Positions 1 through 10,382 of a stretch of 27,971 nt of DNA are shown here, in pieces. The stretch's first letter is position 1, and each line of letters opens with the position of its first letter. A program made the translations under genes and the position numbers. The stretch spans positions 1 through 27,971 of the forward strand of contig JAOPGA020000101.1 in assembly GCA_026419775.2 (NCBI GenBank). Reading direction: 5' to 3'. The notes under the pieces were generated by a model that did not search any database, was not told the origin of the DNA, and saw only the letters and a list, made by a program, of their open reading frames with translations. Source of the DNA: Acrasis kona. Lineage: Eukaryota; Heterolobosea; Eutetramitea; Acrasida; Acrasidae.

Positions 1-2066
1 CTCAATCCATACGTCATCGCTACAATAACGTATTGAGAAAGAATGCCACCTTTGCAAAAGCCATCGAAGTGGTCATCGCTGCTAGACAATTCCTGGGTCA
101 ACAAAATGATTCATCCCACAACACTATTTCGTTCTGGGCACCTCAACGCAACATCAAATTACCCAGGGCATTGGAACAATTGAATCAATACTATGAAATG
201 ATGAGAATGAAATGCACTGCCAACGATCAATCCATCATTGCATCCATCGCTGCTAGCAACGAATCCACGCTGAGAGAATCTGCTCTCATGGACATTTTCA
301 AAATCATTTTATTGACCCCAGAGGAACAATACAGTGCGCAAGCAGCCTATCGATTGTTCATACAGTACAATAGGGAAGAAATTGATGCTGCCTTTCAAAA
401 GCTAAGAATGTTGAACGTGATATCCAAATCACACGATAAGGGACTAAGGATGAGAGGATTCAAAATCAATCGTAAATTCTCTCATACTTGTGAATTAACT
501 TACTTTCCGACCACCACCATGTCCGATGCCAATACGTTCTACAAGAAGGTAATGGATGCCAATCTTCGTCAACAACGTGGCGTTCCACAGGAAGAAATGC
601 AGCCCATGAAAAAGTTAATGCATGGTCAATACGAAATGATATTCAATCAAATATGTAGTGCTGGCGAAGTGGCTGCGGTCATGTGCATGTTGACGAATGA
701 CGAAATTCGTTTGAATCCTCTCGTAGAGAATGTGATTGTGAATCAAGATAAAACATCGAATGCCAATTATAAAAAGACTGGAGTGGCTGCTCATTTGACC
801 AGAGATGATGAGGAGCGTGATGATGATGACGATGATGATGACGTGCATCAAGCAAGCGAAGATTTCGTGACTGGAGAGAAGAGAAGTCATAACAGAGTGA
901 TCCTCAAGAATCACATGATGTTAGCACACTTTGATATCGTGATTGAAAAGGCATATGATGACGGCGTCGATGGTCATTCTAGTGTCGTCGTTGACGATCA
1001 TGCTGTGCAATATAACAACGCATCACATGTTGAGTATGATATTCATGGTGGCGATGATGATGATCGTGGCGATGAGTATGAACGTGCTCATAAAAAGTGT
1101 AGATTAAACATTGATGACTGTAATGTATCACAGTACATTATATCACTCGATCACTCGGTGTTGAGTACTGTGGTCGGTTACATGATGAGCACTGGCAGTA
1201 CGCCAGAATCCATTAATGCGCTCATTCATCTTTTTGATGAAATTGATGACTGTGGTGAACAAGGTTATTTGGCCAATCAAAGCACCTCCCACTCATGTCT
1301 TGACTTGTTGATTCAATTCAATCTTGTTGTTGCCGTAATGGATTTTAACAACGTTCGTTATTTGATCAAAACAAAAGCAGGTCCATTCTTGATGACGCCT
1401 TATCGCATCGATATCAAGCAATCTGCTATTGATATCGAGGATCAAGTCGATTCCAGTGCTGTGAATACCGATAGCAACATTGTTGATACAAACAGTGCCG
1501 TAGACAATGATGCAAACAATGATGCAAATAGTGCTGTAAACAATGACAAACGCAATGATGAAGATGATGATGAAAACAATCATCAAGATGATCATCATGA
1601 AAAAAACAATGATGACGACGATGGGTGTGAAGTCATATTCATGAATCAGGATAAGGGCCGTGGAACCATTTATGATGAGGATGGTAAACTACCGAGCGAT
1701 CATCCTGATAACGTGGCAAGGAAATTGGTGGTGAATCCATTTGTAATGTTGAACGGAGACGTGAATAGAAAATTGTTGAATGGACTGAGACAGAGCATGA
1801 TTGAAAAGTTGTTCTTGAATCCAGGATTGACAAAGATGGGTGTGTTTAAGCAGTTCCCAGTGATACACAGTAGTGCTGTAGAACGTGTGTTGGATGCCAT
1901 GTTGATTGAGGGATTGGTGTATACGAAGATGGTGGAGATTACTAGCCAGGCTGAGAATAGGAAAAGAAATCCATTGTTTATGGATCAAGATGATGAGGAT
2001 GATATTATTGGATTTGAGACGTGTTATTATGCATCCATTAGCTCAATCATTCGTTGTGAATTGTGA
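1..2066 (+). CDS. TFIIIC B-block-binding subunit (tau138/GTF3C1-like), C-terminal part, 5' end outside window
   Basis: This is the C-terminal part of the large TFIIIC subunit that recognises the B box of tRNA-type promoters and recruits RNA polymerase III factors in the nucleus. The frame is open from the first bases of the window, so the true start lies upstream. Recognition rests on recalled family similarity to plant TFIIIC. An N-terminal stretch pairs a W..IKLPRALEQL-like element with ALMDIFKIILL and a winged-helix-like segment (EEIDAAFQKLRMLNVI). The C-terminus around residues 580-640 carries the family's LNGDVNRKLLNGL...NPGLTKMGVFKQFP block. Between them lie low-complexity acidic linkers: eight Asp encoded by GAT/GAC at 819-842, and an Asn/Asp-rich run near 1490-1620. 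No intron is needed in the visible part. It ends with TGA at 2064-2066, followed at once by AT-rich sequence. The family call is fairly sure. Confidence 0.8.
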   Translation, partial: QSIRHRYNNVLRKNATFAKAIEVVIAARQFLGQQNDSSHNTISFWAPQRNIKLPRALEQLNQYYEMMRMKCTANDQSIIASIAASNESTLRESALMDIFKIILLTPEEQYSAQAAYRLFIQYNREEIDAAFQKLRMLNVISKSHDKGLRMRGFKINRKFSHTCELTYFPTTTMSDANTFYKKVMDANLRQQRGVPQEEMQPMKKLMHGQYEMIFNQICSAGEVAAVMCMLTNDEIRLNPLVENVIVNQDKTSNANYKKTGVAAHLTRDDEERDDDDDDDDVHQASEDFVTGEKRSHNRVILKNHMMLAHFDIVIEKAYDDGVDGHSSVVVDDHAVQYNNASHVEYDIHGGDDDDRGDEYERAHKKCRLNIDDCNVSQYIISLDHSVLSTVVGYMMSTGSTPESINALIHLFDEIDDCGEQGYLANQSTSHSCLDLLIQFNLVVAVMDFNNVRYLIKTKAGPFLMTPYRIDIKQSAIDIEDQVDSSAVNTDSNIVDTNSAVDNDANNDANSAVNNDKRNDEDDDENNHQDDHHEKNNDDDDGCEVIFMNQDKGRGTIYDEDGKLPSDHPDNVARKLVVNPFVMLNGDVNRKLLNGLRQSMIEKLFLNPGLTKMGVFKQFPVIHSSAVERVLDAMLIEGLVYTKMVEITSQAENRKRNPLFMDQDDEDDIIGFETCYYASISSIIRCEL

Positions 2067-2273
2067 ATATAAAATTTGTTTTTTTTGTGACTGTTCCTTT
2101 TTAGAATGTTGATGGTGTATACATCTTTGTTACTTACTAAAATATCTCAACAGTTATGACGCTTCGAATCTATTCAGAAAATATCAAACGTCACATTGTT
2201 ACATAACAATGCGCAAACTAGACATCGATGGGGTGAAATTGAACAGTATTTTATCTTTTACAATTTCACAAAG

Positions 2274-3170
2274 ATGGTGACGAGTGAGCCGGCTTCCCGC
2301 AATGTCCAACCACCCGTTCATTTGATGGATGAGAAGAAGCAAGCCATCTTTGAGGAATTTAAAAAGCAGGTTTTCGCCCTTGACCTCAACGAGAAGCAGA
2401 AGAATGTTAGTTTCCACATCTTTTCTAGTCTAATTAATAGTGGTGTGATGACAAGTGCTTGAAAAGATACTTGAGGGCTAGAGATTTTGACATTAAGAAG
2501 TCTTTGAACATGATAAAAAATACAATTCAGTGGAGGGCAACGTACAAGCCTGATGAAATTACCCCTGAATCCATTTCAAAGGTTTTTGATAACATTATAC
2601 AAATCATCGTTTTAACAAAAATAGGCCGCAGCAGGAGGATCATTATATCAAAGAGGAATTGATAAATTCGGGAGGCCCATGATGTTTGTAACTCCTGCCT
2701 TAGATAAGCACAGTCAAGCAGATCCAGAAACAAGTATCAAAATGTTAGTGTACTTCTTGGAAAAGGTCATAGCTCTCATGGATGAGAATGTTGAAACACA
2801 AGTGTGGGTTTTGGACTTTAAAGATTACCAGGCAAAAAACATGCCACCGATCTCAATGTCTAAACATATGATTGAAATTCTTTCAAACCACTACCCAGAG
2901 AGAATGGGTATTGGAATGATGGTGAACGTCCCAAAGGTATTCAAAATGTTTTGGGGACTAATCAGTCCTGTGATACACCCAAACACAAAACAAAAGATTA
3001 TTTTCATCAAGGACGATCAAGACCTTAAAGACACATTCAACCAACTTTGTGACAACGAAAACACCGAGAAGAGGTTCTTTGGACAATCAGAGTGGACCTA
3101 CTCGCATGACCAATACTGGGCTGACGAGAAGGTATGGGACGAAAACAGGAGAAATCCAAAGCCAGAATAA
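2274..3170 (+). CDS. Sec14-like CRAL-TRIO lipid-transfer protein, three exons
   Basis: Predicted cytosolic phosphatidylinositol or other lipid transfer protein of about 272 residues. Exons are 2274-2405, 2441-2581 and 2625-3170. The introns of 35 and 43 nt are both phase 0 and bounded by GTTAG..TAG and GTTTTT..TAG. Splicing restores the CRAL-TRIO N-terminal motif (DDKCLKRYLRARDFD, then IQWR) and joins it to a DKFGRPMMF segment. The CRAL-TRIO pocket follows, with VWVLDFKDYQ, an NHYPER element, VNVPKVF and the terminal HPNTKQKIIF strand. The start is the ATG at 2274, which fits a short N-terminus ahead of the domain; an upstream in-frame ATG near 2208 is less likely. The stop codon lies inside AATAAA (3166-3171), implying a very short 3' UTR. 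The family is certain; the bound lipid is unknown. Confidence 0.92.
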
Positions 3171-3335
3171 AGAGAGTTTCTTCCGACAACGTTTGATTAT
3201 TAATAGGATCATTTTACAAAACTATTTTTATTTTTAGATTTATTCCCTTATATGTTTTGTGATCTATTTTTACTGCCAATAATAAATAGTGATCCAACAC
3301 TGAATCACACAACAACAAAAAATAAAAATACAACA

Positions 3336-4421
3336 ATGACAGATTTAGCCACTCAATCACAACAAGAGTATATCTATGACCCAAGCTTCCAGGGCCAACC
3401 ATCCAAAACTAACGGAGGAAGCGTTTTATACAATTTCTTTAAACAAATGCGTTGGGGAATGGACTTGACATCAATCACCTGCCCCGCGTTTGTTTTGAGA
3501 CCCCAGAGCCAGTTGGAAGTCCAATCTCACATTGCAAGCTTCACAGACAACCTTTTACAGTTGTCCTCTGAGCCAGATCCAAGAAGGAGAATGAAGATTG
3601 TCTCACAGTGGGCCCTAAATGCTATGAGTCACTTGCCCCAAGACGGTTTTGAGCGTGTTAAGCCATACAACCCTATCTTAGGAGAAAGATTCATATGCGC
3701 ATGGCAACACAAAGATGGAACTACAACAAGTTTGCTTTCAGAGCAAGTGTCTCACCACCCTCCGATTAGTGGAATGTACGTTAGGAACGACACCCACAAC
3801 ATCACCTACAGCAGCACCCAACAAATGCAAGTGCAGTTCAAGGGAAACCATATTGACAGTAAAATCGCCGGTACACACGTCCTTGACTGCTTGCCTGTAA
3901 ACGGAACACAGATTGAAAGATACATTATTGAGTTCCCACTTATTATTGCGAGAGGAATTGTTTGGGGCAATTCTCACGTTGAACTTGGAGAGAAGTTGTT
4001 AATTAGATGCGACAGCACCCAAACAATGTGCGAAGCAACCTTTAAGAGCGACAACTACCTCGACGGAAGATTGACCCAAAACGGACTAGTCTACAGCAAG
4101 TTCTCTGGAAAATTGCTCGAAAGCGTTAAATATGACGGAGAAAGCTTTGTCGTTAGCCAACAGTCCGAGTGCCCAATACAAATCAACAGTTTGATGCAAT
4201 CAGAGGTCAACGACTCCAGAAGAGTTTGGCACGACGTTACATTTGCACTACAAAGTGGAGATAATGACTCGGCAGCCTCCTACAAAAACAATGTGGAAGA
4301 AGCACAAAGAGTCTTGGCAAGAACAAGAGTTTTCGAACCTCGTTACTTCACCATGGTGCAGGGAACAGAGGGAAATGTACCACCACTATTCCAATTTGTT
4401 GGAGACAAACAGGCCTTGTAA
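3336..4421 (+). CDS. Oxysterol-binding protein-related protein (short Osh4-like ORP)
   Basis: A 361-residue protein that is almost only an OSBP-related lipid-binding domain. Such proteins exchange sterol and PI4P between membranes. The diagnostic fingerprint EQVSHHPP is at residues about 136-143, preceded by KPYNPILGE at about 109-117. The lid and first strands begin near residue 25. No PH domain, ankyrin repeats or FFAT motif is visible, so it is a minimal ORP like yeast Osh4. The frame is open back to 3252, but the ATG at 3336 (MTDLATQSQ) follows an A-rich leader and is the natural start. No intron is needed. The stop codon TAA overlaps AATAAA at 4420-4425. It sits directly behind the Sec14-like gene on the same strand, so two lipid-transfer genes are neighbours. 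Confidence 0.96.
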   Translation: MTDLATQSQQEYIYDPSFQGQPSKTNGGSVLYNFFKQMRWGMDLTSITCPAFVLRPQSQLEVQSHIASFTDNLLQLSSEPDPRRRMKIVSQWALNAMSHLPQDGFERVKPYNPILGERFICAWQHKDGTTTSLLSEQVSHHPPISGMYVRNDTHNITYSSTQQMQVQFKGNHIDSKIAGTHVLDCLPVNGTQIERYIIEFPLIIARGIVWGNSHVELGEKLLIRCDSTQTMCEATFKSDNYLDGRLTQNGLVYSKFSGKLLESVKYDGESFVVSQQSECPIQINSLMQSEVNDSRRVWHDVTFALQSGDNDSAASYKNNVEEAQRVLARTRVFEPRYFTMVQGTEGNVPPLFQFVGDKQAL

Positions 4422-4677
4422 TAAATTATTATTTTGTTAAAAATGCTCCCAACTTCCTCTTTTGACACGGTTAATGTTGTAAGTTGATGTCATCAGTCTA
4501 CAGGTTCATTATTCGTACTATGAAGTAGCACTAATATACGAAGCAAAACAGCCTAGAATCCATCTCTATTCGTTAAACTAATTCTTGATCACTGCATTTT
4601 AAACGCCTGCCCTGATAAATTCGTCAATTCACATTTTTGTAAATTAGACGTTTGATTGATAGTCATATTTTGACAAG

Positions 4678-6277
4678 ATGGAGCCATTCACCACTGAGCC
4701 CATAGACACACCTAATAGAGTAGTCATGAGGCCACGCACAATGAATGGAAGCCCGGTGATAACGCTAAGAAGAAACGGTGCAAAAAATAGCGAGGATGGT
4801 GTGAAAACTATCCCTCGTATGATTGCGAAAGACGAGTACAGCACTTCACCAAGCTTATCATCAAGTCCCTCTATTGGAACACGATTGGGGAGCTGCAGAC
4901 CAACAAGCATACCAAAAAAAGTTTTACGTAGGGACTCCTCACCGAGCACTCCGAATTCAAACATAATACGGCCACCGTCACCACTGATTCTGCAACCTCA
5001 CTCGTCTTCTGAACCCACACCACAACCAAATAAGCCATTTGTAAGAAGGATAAAGATAGATCTAGTAGATAAGAACGAAGATGGTGGAAGTACATCTAAT
5101 GAAGGTTCACCCATGCCTTCGCCAGTAAAATCACACACATCAGACTCGCCCCCACCAACATCCCGGTCAGGTCCAACAGACGATTCTTTAGAAAGTCCCC
5201 GAAAACTGGACAGTCCTAGAGGTAGGTATGTTGACAGTCCCGCCATGCTGCCGATGAAAATTGAAATTAATCCAAAAGCGCGGAAGCCCAAAGTTCAAAA
5301 TAGTGGGACGAATTCGCCAGAATCAACAGCACCATCCAGTCCAAACGAATCAGGAACCCCTCTTCATCATGACTCATCTCCGGTCCCAGCTGTACGATCC
5401 AGAGGCAACTCACTTTACAAAGAGGTTCATAACAAAAACATGCAGCAAAGTATGGACATGACCGAGACGGATGTTGAATTACCAAAAATTCATCAATGAA
5501 CAGAAGGAACTCAACGAAAAAAGCGTCACATTAAATTCAAGAGGAAATCTATCGAACCGATCTCTAAGAAAAAAAGGAATGAGCTTGATCAAGTGGAATT
5601 TATGCCAAGAGGATCCTCTACGATTCATACCCACACAATTAAGCGAAGGCGCAGCACTAACGAATCTACCCATGGACGAAGTGAACGAGCTATACGGACG
5701 ATTTGAAATAGACGATGACGAGTCGCTTTTGTTCCTTGATCCAGACATCAACTACGATCAATACCTAAAGAACCCACTGCACAACGATAATGACACGGAC
5801 TTGCCCATTCAAATTCACATGTCCAGCTACGACATTCTAAAATACAATCGCACCGTGATGCTGCTGATGCAAGCCGGTCAGGACGTCAACAATCACTGCG
5901 TCTTCCTACAAGGCGATCAACAAAACGATCAATTCACTCCCCAACAATGGGAGTGCATACAGCTTCAAAGCATAGAATCAGAATCTTATCACACCAGGTT
6001 GATCGAGCTGCTGAGTCAGTACGGCACCCACTGCAAATGTGCATACGCAGGCGCAAGCACTTCGAATCACATCAACCTCAAATACTCTTTAGAAGGATGC
6101 AGCAAGGACTATAGGACGCAACTACAACAGGTACAGCAAGCGACGCCCGTCGATGGGTCCAGGCTCATCACCTCGTGCAGTTATTTATACTTGTGGAAAT
6201 TACAATATCAAAGACAACAAATCATACTTTATAAAATTGCAAAAAGCTCTGGCTCACGGTCACCTCTTCCGCCATAA
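4678..6277 (+). CDS. Unrecognised Ser/Pro-rich protein, probably two exons, 3' end uncertain
   Basis: I do not recognise this gene. Exon A starts at ATG 4678 and reads about 265 residues of disordered, Ser/Pro/Asn-rich sequence with more than a dozen Ser-Pro sites, as expected of a proline-directed kinase substrate. Exon B, in another frame, reads about 257 residues with a more globular composition (IKWNLCQEDPLRFIP, then an acidic EIDDDESLLFLDPDINYDQ stretch). A 31-nt GT-AG intron at 5473-5503 joins the frames exactly in phase 0; a longer intron at 5450-5522 is also possible. Near the end, GT at 6131 with AG at 6162 or 6180 would change the C-terminus and stop at 6234. Either way the 3' end overlaps the convergent USP39 gene. 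Expression seems likely from the length and frame coherence; the function is unknown. Confidence 0.6.
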
Positions 6278-7689
6278 CCTCCTTGACGTGCAAATCCGCC
6301 ACATTGTACCACTTGTGATTGACGGAGACGTTCACCTCGTAAGAACCCCTTGTGTTATCCTGATCGTTGATTTCATTGTTGCTAACGTGACAAATGTTGC
6401 TCACCATGTGAAACTGCCGCTGATCCCACTCCAAGTTGGTCAGAGATTTGACGATGGTTGAGTTTTTTTCTTGATAAAAATTATTCTTGCCAAATCGATT
6501 CATGTGTAGGCACAAGTATTGTGGCCATTTATTAATCTTGTATGTCTTGTGCTGTACGTCTCCGGTCTTTGTGGGCACGCTGGTGCTGGTGTTTCCGTCG
6601 TACTTGTGGAGCAGCGTGACCAGGCTGACCTGTGGCACGATCTTTTCTGCATGTTCGTCCTTGAACAGGGGAACGGGCGGAATGTCGCACGTCAAGAACA
6701 TGAAGGGAATGGTTTGCGTGCTGCTCTCGATCACTTGTTCCTGCTTGATGCCACGCGTCACGCTCACGCTGGTGCTGACCGTCAAGGTGCCCTGAAATAC
6801 TTGAGTGATGATGGTTTGTTTGTTGTTGCTTGCGCCTGTAGTGCCGCCCAGTTGAAGGTGCATGTGGTTGATCAACCACACCCATAGGTCTAGTGGATTG
6901 GTGGCGGTGCCGCTCTTGAAGCGTTTGTTCGAGGCCACGGTGACGCACTGCATGAACTCGTGCGGCGACACTTGGGCCTTGAAACTTATGGGATTAAACA
7001 TTTTACGCATCAATTCACAAAATGCAAACAGCACTGGAGATTTTACTTTTGACAGATTTTGACTTTTTAAAAAGAAACTACGTATGGGTTCGATGCGTGC
7101 TAATGTTTGGACCACCACATTGACGCCGTCGGTTTCCTTAATGTTGTTCAGTCCAACGAGGCCAGGATAAAAATCGGTTCCAGTCACGCTCACTCTTTTT
7201 CTGTTGATTGCCATTAAATGTATCTATCGATTAAATGACATACTTGATGTTTGATTCAATGTTTTTTATTTGTTCGTCCGTATACGTGGGGTTTAGATTA
7301 TATTTGATGTCCTCCAAACTAGGATCGATCACTTCGTATCCATCGGGCAGACACCACACGCGTCCATTTGCAAGATGAATGAAAACTTGATGATTTTCGT
7401 CCAAGCTGTGAATGTATGCTGGTGTGTTGCTTCCCCTTCCTGTTTTTTGATTTTAGATTACGAATAGAAAACGATTACCTTGAAAATATTTTCCACACAC
7501 CAAGCATCCGTAAACGTTCGAATTAGACAGTGTAATGCTGCAAACCTTCTCAAAATCAAAGTCCAATACTTTTCTGTTTATAGTATCGAGGTAGGGACAG
7601 TTGTATCTTGGATCATTAGGATCGTGTGTTTGTTCTACTTTTAACTTTTTCGCTGGAGGTTCTTGTGTTGCATGTTGTTCTCTCTTCAT
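6222..7689 (-). CDS. USP39/Sad1-like tri-snRNP-associated pseudo-deubiquitinase, three exons
   Basis: Orthologue of USP39 (yeast Sad1), a U4/U6.U5 tri-snRNP factor of the nucleus. Exons on the minus strand are 7689-7479, 7439-7244 and 7200-6222 (introns 39 and 43 nt), giving about 461 residues, near the family length. Residues about 31-125 form the UBP zinc finger (CPYLDTINRKVLDFDFEKVC, CLVCGKYF, then HSLDENH and WCLPDGYEVIDPSLEDI). The USP-fold domain follows (YPGLVGLNNIK, MRKMFNPISFKAQVSPHE, FMFLTCDIPP, KWYNVADLHV). The catalytic Cys position reads Lys (about residue 157) and the His box is lost, as is known for USP39, so it should not cleave ubiquitin. PPAKKLKVE near the N-terminus resembles a nuclear localisation signal. 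An ATG at 7214 lies inside intron 2 and is not the start. Confidence 0.95.
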
Positions 7690-7725
7690 TTTGAATCTTG
7701 ATGGTTGAGTGTATTGAAGAAACTA
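7690..7725. promoter_or_regulatory. Minimal bidirectional promoter/5' leader region between USP39 and the RCC1-like gene
   Basis: Only 36 bp separate the two start codons of these divergent genes, so both 5' UTRs and core promoter elements must overlap each other or extend into the opposite coding region. An out-of-frame ATG at 7701 would be a two-codon upstream reading frame for the plus gene. No TATA box is visible. Confidence 0.5.
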
Positions 7726-9159
7726 ATGTCACTGCGTTTGATTGTGCTTGGGGGAAACTACAAAGGTCAAGTTGGGGTAGAGGATGCCACAACACAATAC
7801 GAAAGGTCAAAACCCATGAATCCACGGGAAAAAGAACTACAGGCCAGTCTTCAGGTGCCCTTTCCAATTAATGTATCTACTTTCGGAAATGCAACAATCA
7901 AGAAGGTTGTCACGAAGAGTTACAGCACATTCATAGTCACGAGTATGTGATGTTCTTTTTAGAATTAAATTTTTAACAAGCAAAGCTGATCACAAAGTGT
8001 TTTGTTGCGGGGATAACTTGTTTTATCAGTTGGGATTAGTTGGAGCAAAAAGAACACCACAAACCAAGTATAATAGGGTGACAAGTCTAGACCATGTTAA
8101 CGTCACAGATGTTGCTTGTGGTTTCCACTTCACGTTGTTTTTATCACGTAAATCTAAAAATGAACGCTTGTATTTAACTCAAGTACAGTAAATGGTGATG
8201 TGTATGGCTGTGGAGATAATTCTTTCGGTCAGCTAGGGATGGAGAATGAAAAAGCAGGTGCTGTAGCAATTCCAACGCTAATAAAGGACTTGGAAAATGT
8301 GGTCATAACTAAAATATCTGCCGGAGAGCAGTTTAGTGCATTCTTAACATCAGATAGTACCATCTTGACCTGTGGTGCTAATGACAAGAGGCAACTAGGT
8401 CACTCCAGGATTGATAATGTGTTTACACCCACGCTTATAGACTCGAAATTCAACAAGAATGTTGTGGACGTCATGTGCGGCAACACACATTTATCATTCC
8501 TGACAAGAGAGGGTGATGTATTCTTCTTTGGAGAAAATCAGTGTGGACAGTTTGGCGTTGCCGACCATGCAGACGACGAGCCGCAACCCATCAAACTTAA
8601 ATTACAAGATAAATTAGTTCACAGGCTATTGAGCAATTTCCAACACACACACGTTATCACGAGCGATCATTCTGTGTATGCATGTGGACGCGCGATAGAG
8701 GGTCAACTTTCAACTCCCACAATTCATAATCATGCGGAAATGATAGACAAGGCCGTACTACCAAACGGGTGGCAGAGTGCCCTTCAGTTCGATGATATTT
8801 ATCAAGGTCCATACAACACTGCAGTGGTTGGAAAGGATAACGAATTGTACATGTGTGGAATGAATTATTATCATCAAATGCCAATCATCAAACAACAACA
8901 AAAGAGCACAGAGCCTGAGTTTGTTCTAGTTCCCAAGGGAAGAGCATTTTTGGACAGCACCATGATGAAGGGATGCACTCTACGCGTGGCAATGGGAGAG
9001 AGTCACACCATACTGTATTACACCAGCGACAAATTGAACGTTGTGCTTACCCACTTCTTCAACCACATGCAAAAGATTTCACAATTCGCAGATGTAGTAA
9101 TCAAGTGTCACGAGGAGAATGAAGGCGAACCAGCAACAAAGAGGCGACGTATGAATTAA
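7726..9159 (+). CDS. RCC1-repeat (beta-propeller) protein, three exons
   Basis: Predicted seven-bladed RCC1-type beta-propeller of about 449 residues. Such proteins act as GTPase exchange factors or interaction scaffolds, so the role here is open. Exons are 7726-7942, 7986-8147 and 8189-9159 (introns 43 and 41 nt, both phase 1). Splicing rebuilds consecutive blades: STFIVT joins to DHKVFCCGDNLFYQLG, and FTLFLS to LNGDVYGCGDNSFGQLG. Further blades are STILTCGANDKRQLG, GDVFFFGENQCGQFG, SVYACGRAIEGQLS and ELYMCGMNYYHQM. The C-terminus has FADVVIKC, reminiscent of the start of a BTB domain but without the rest, and a basic KRRRMN tail that could be a nuclear signal. The ATG at 7726 is the first in frame that gives a propeller-like start. 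The stop overlaps ATTAAA. Confidence 0.9.
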
Positions 9160-9168
9160 AAAAAACTT

Positions 9169-10072
9169 TTATGTACAAAATATTTGACTTGTTCTTAGTG
9201 CGTTTGATGTGAAGCGGTCACCCCTCCACACCCTCTCTGACATTCTAAACAGTGAGTGGGTCCAAAACCGAAGTTTGAACGGATCCGTCTCAGTGTTAAG
9301 AAATTCAGTTTTAAAGTGTTTCTTGATCTTTTCGCAAGGAATAGATCTAGCTACGAATATTACATCTTTGTATTTTTTTGGATTAATGTGTTGAAATACA
9401 TCCCCAAAAGTAGTTGTCATGGATGCGCCTGGCTTGAGAATAATCTGTTTACCAGAGCGTTTGCTCGTTTGAACATTATCTATAGTAGCAATGTGATCCC
9501 TACTGTACTCGTCGAATACAAGCAGGGCAAAATTAGATATCCAATGTTGCTCCTTGGATTCTAGAAGTGGAGTCCTTATGACATTTTTACTCTGATTTGT
9601 AATGTTTAAAGTAACCTCTAACCCAGGTTCATAATTGTAGTTGACATCCACGGTACATTTGACTACATTGCTGCTATTATATGAGTTATTCAAACCTATC
9701 GACAAGGTGTTTTGAGCATCTGAGCATAGTATCGTTTGCTTCACGACGCTCCCAGGGGATAATATCTTGCTGCGTTTTGATGAATCACAATTTGTTATTA
9801 TAGTATGTGTGTGCCCATGTTTTGATTTTTCCATTCTGTGGCGGTTTATGCATCTCCATTTCTTTACAACACTAACAAAAATAGAAGATTCGGATATCTT
9901 TACGTTTAAAAACTGTAAGACTGCTAACGGGAAGAAAGAACAAGAAGGCAAATGAAGACAATCAACAACTCGTTCTAACCGTCCATATATTTGAATGAAA
10001 CAATCCAGAGGCCATACTTGCCCCTATCAACACGAATATAATAAATAACATTTACTGAAAGAATTGAGGCAT
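9169..10072 (-). CDS. Conserved-looking hypothetical protein, probably three exons
   Basis: I do not recognise the family. The main exon (9923-9169) encodes a polar, beta-rich sequence with an Ig-like feel, for example LEVTLNITNQSKN and FALLVFDEYSRD, with a Cys-poor basic end. Its first in-frame ATG is at 9834, but the reading frame continues upstream without one. A coherent start is recovered with ATG 10072, exon 1 10072-10056, exon 2 10023-9980 and introns of 32 and 56 nt. All phases then agree and the protein is 271 residues, beginning MPQFFQGKYGLWIVSFKYMDG-like, split here across two exons. No signal peptide or clear membrane segment is seen. The stop TAA is followed by AAAG and lies 9 nt from the convergent RCC1-like stop, so the two 3' ends share their processing region. 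The N-terminal model is an inference. Confidence 0.6.
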
Positions 10073-10382
10073 TTTTATCGATATTTCTTTTTAAACTGTG
10101 TTATACACTCGCGCTGGGTACCAACATATATTTGTCTTTGATAACATGCAACTCCGTTGTGGTTGTTATGTGCCATCAAAGTAAAATACAATCGGAGGAG
10201 TCAGCAGACATGATGATGTTGTGGAGCATCTATGAAATATATTTGCTGCAGTGTGCTTAATTTGATGTGGATGTTGCTCTTGAGCGTTCACGATTGAGTT
10301 CGCGGTTGTAGTTTTAGAACTTTGCAAGTTTCACAGTAGAATATAATCTCGATTTGATTTGTAACAAGCAACCAGAGTAAAC
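10073..10382. other. Intergenic region between divergent genes; no gene seen
   Basis: These 310 bp separate the start of the minus-strand unknown gene and VPS29. The sequence is AT-rich with no convincing reading frame, RNA gene or repeat. It must contain both promoters. Confidence 0.5.

Noticed and set aside
615-1598. Minus-strand open frames of about 100 codons antisense to the TFIIIC gene
   Set aside because: They are shadows of the GAT/GAC-rich coding strand (antisense reads Ile/Met-rich runs such as IIIVIIIT) with no domain content.
6487-6948. Open frames on both strands (other frames) across USP39 exon 3
   Set aside because: They overlap a clearly conserved USP39 coding exon and show only composition-driven sequence.
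7201-7214. ATG at 7214 as the start of the USP-like protein
   Set aside because: It lies inside the 43-nt intron 7243-7201; splicing joins the zinc-finger and USP-fold parts of one protein.
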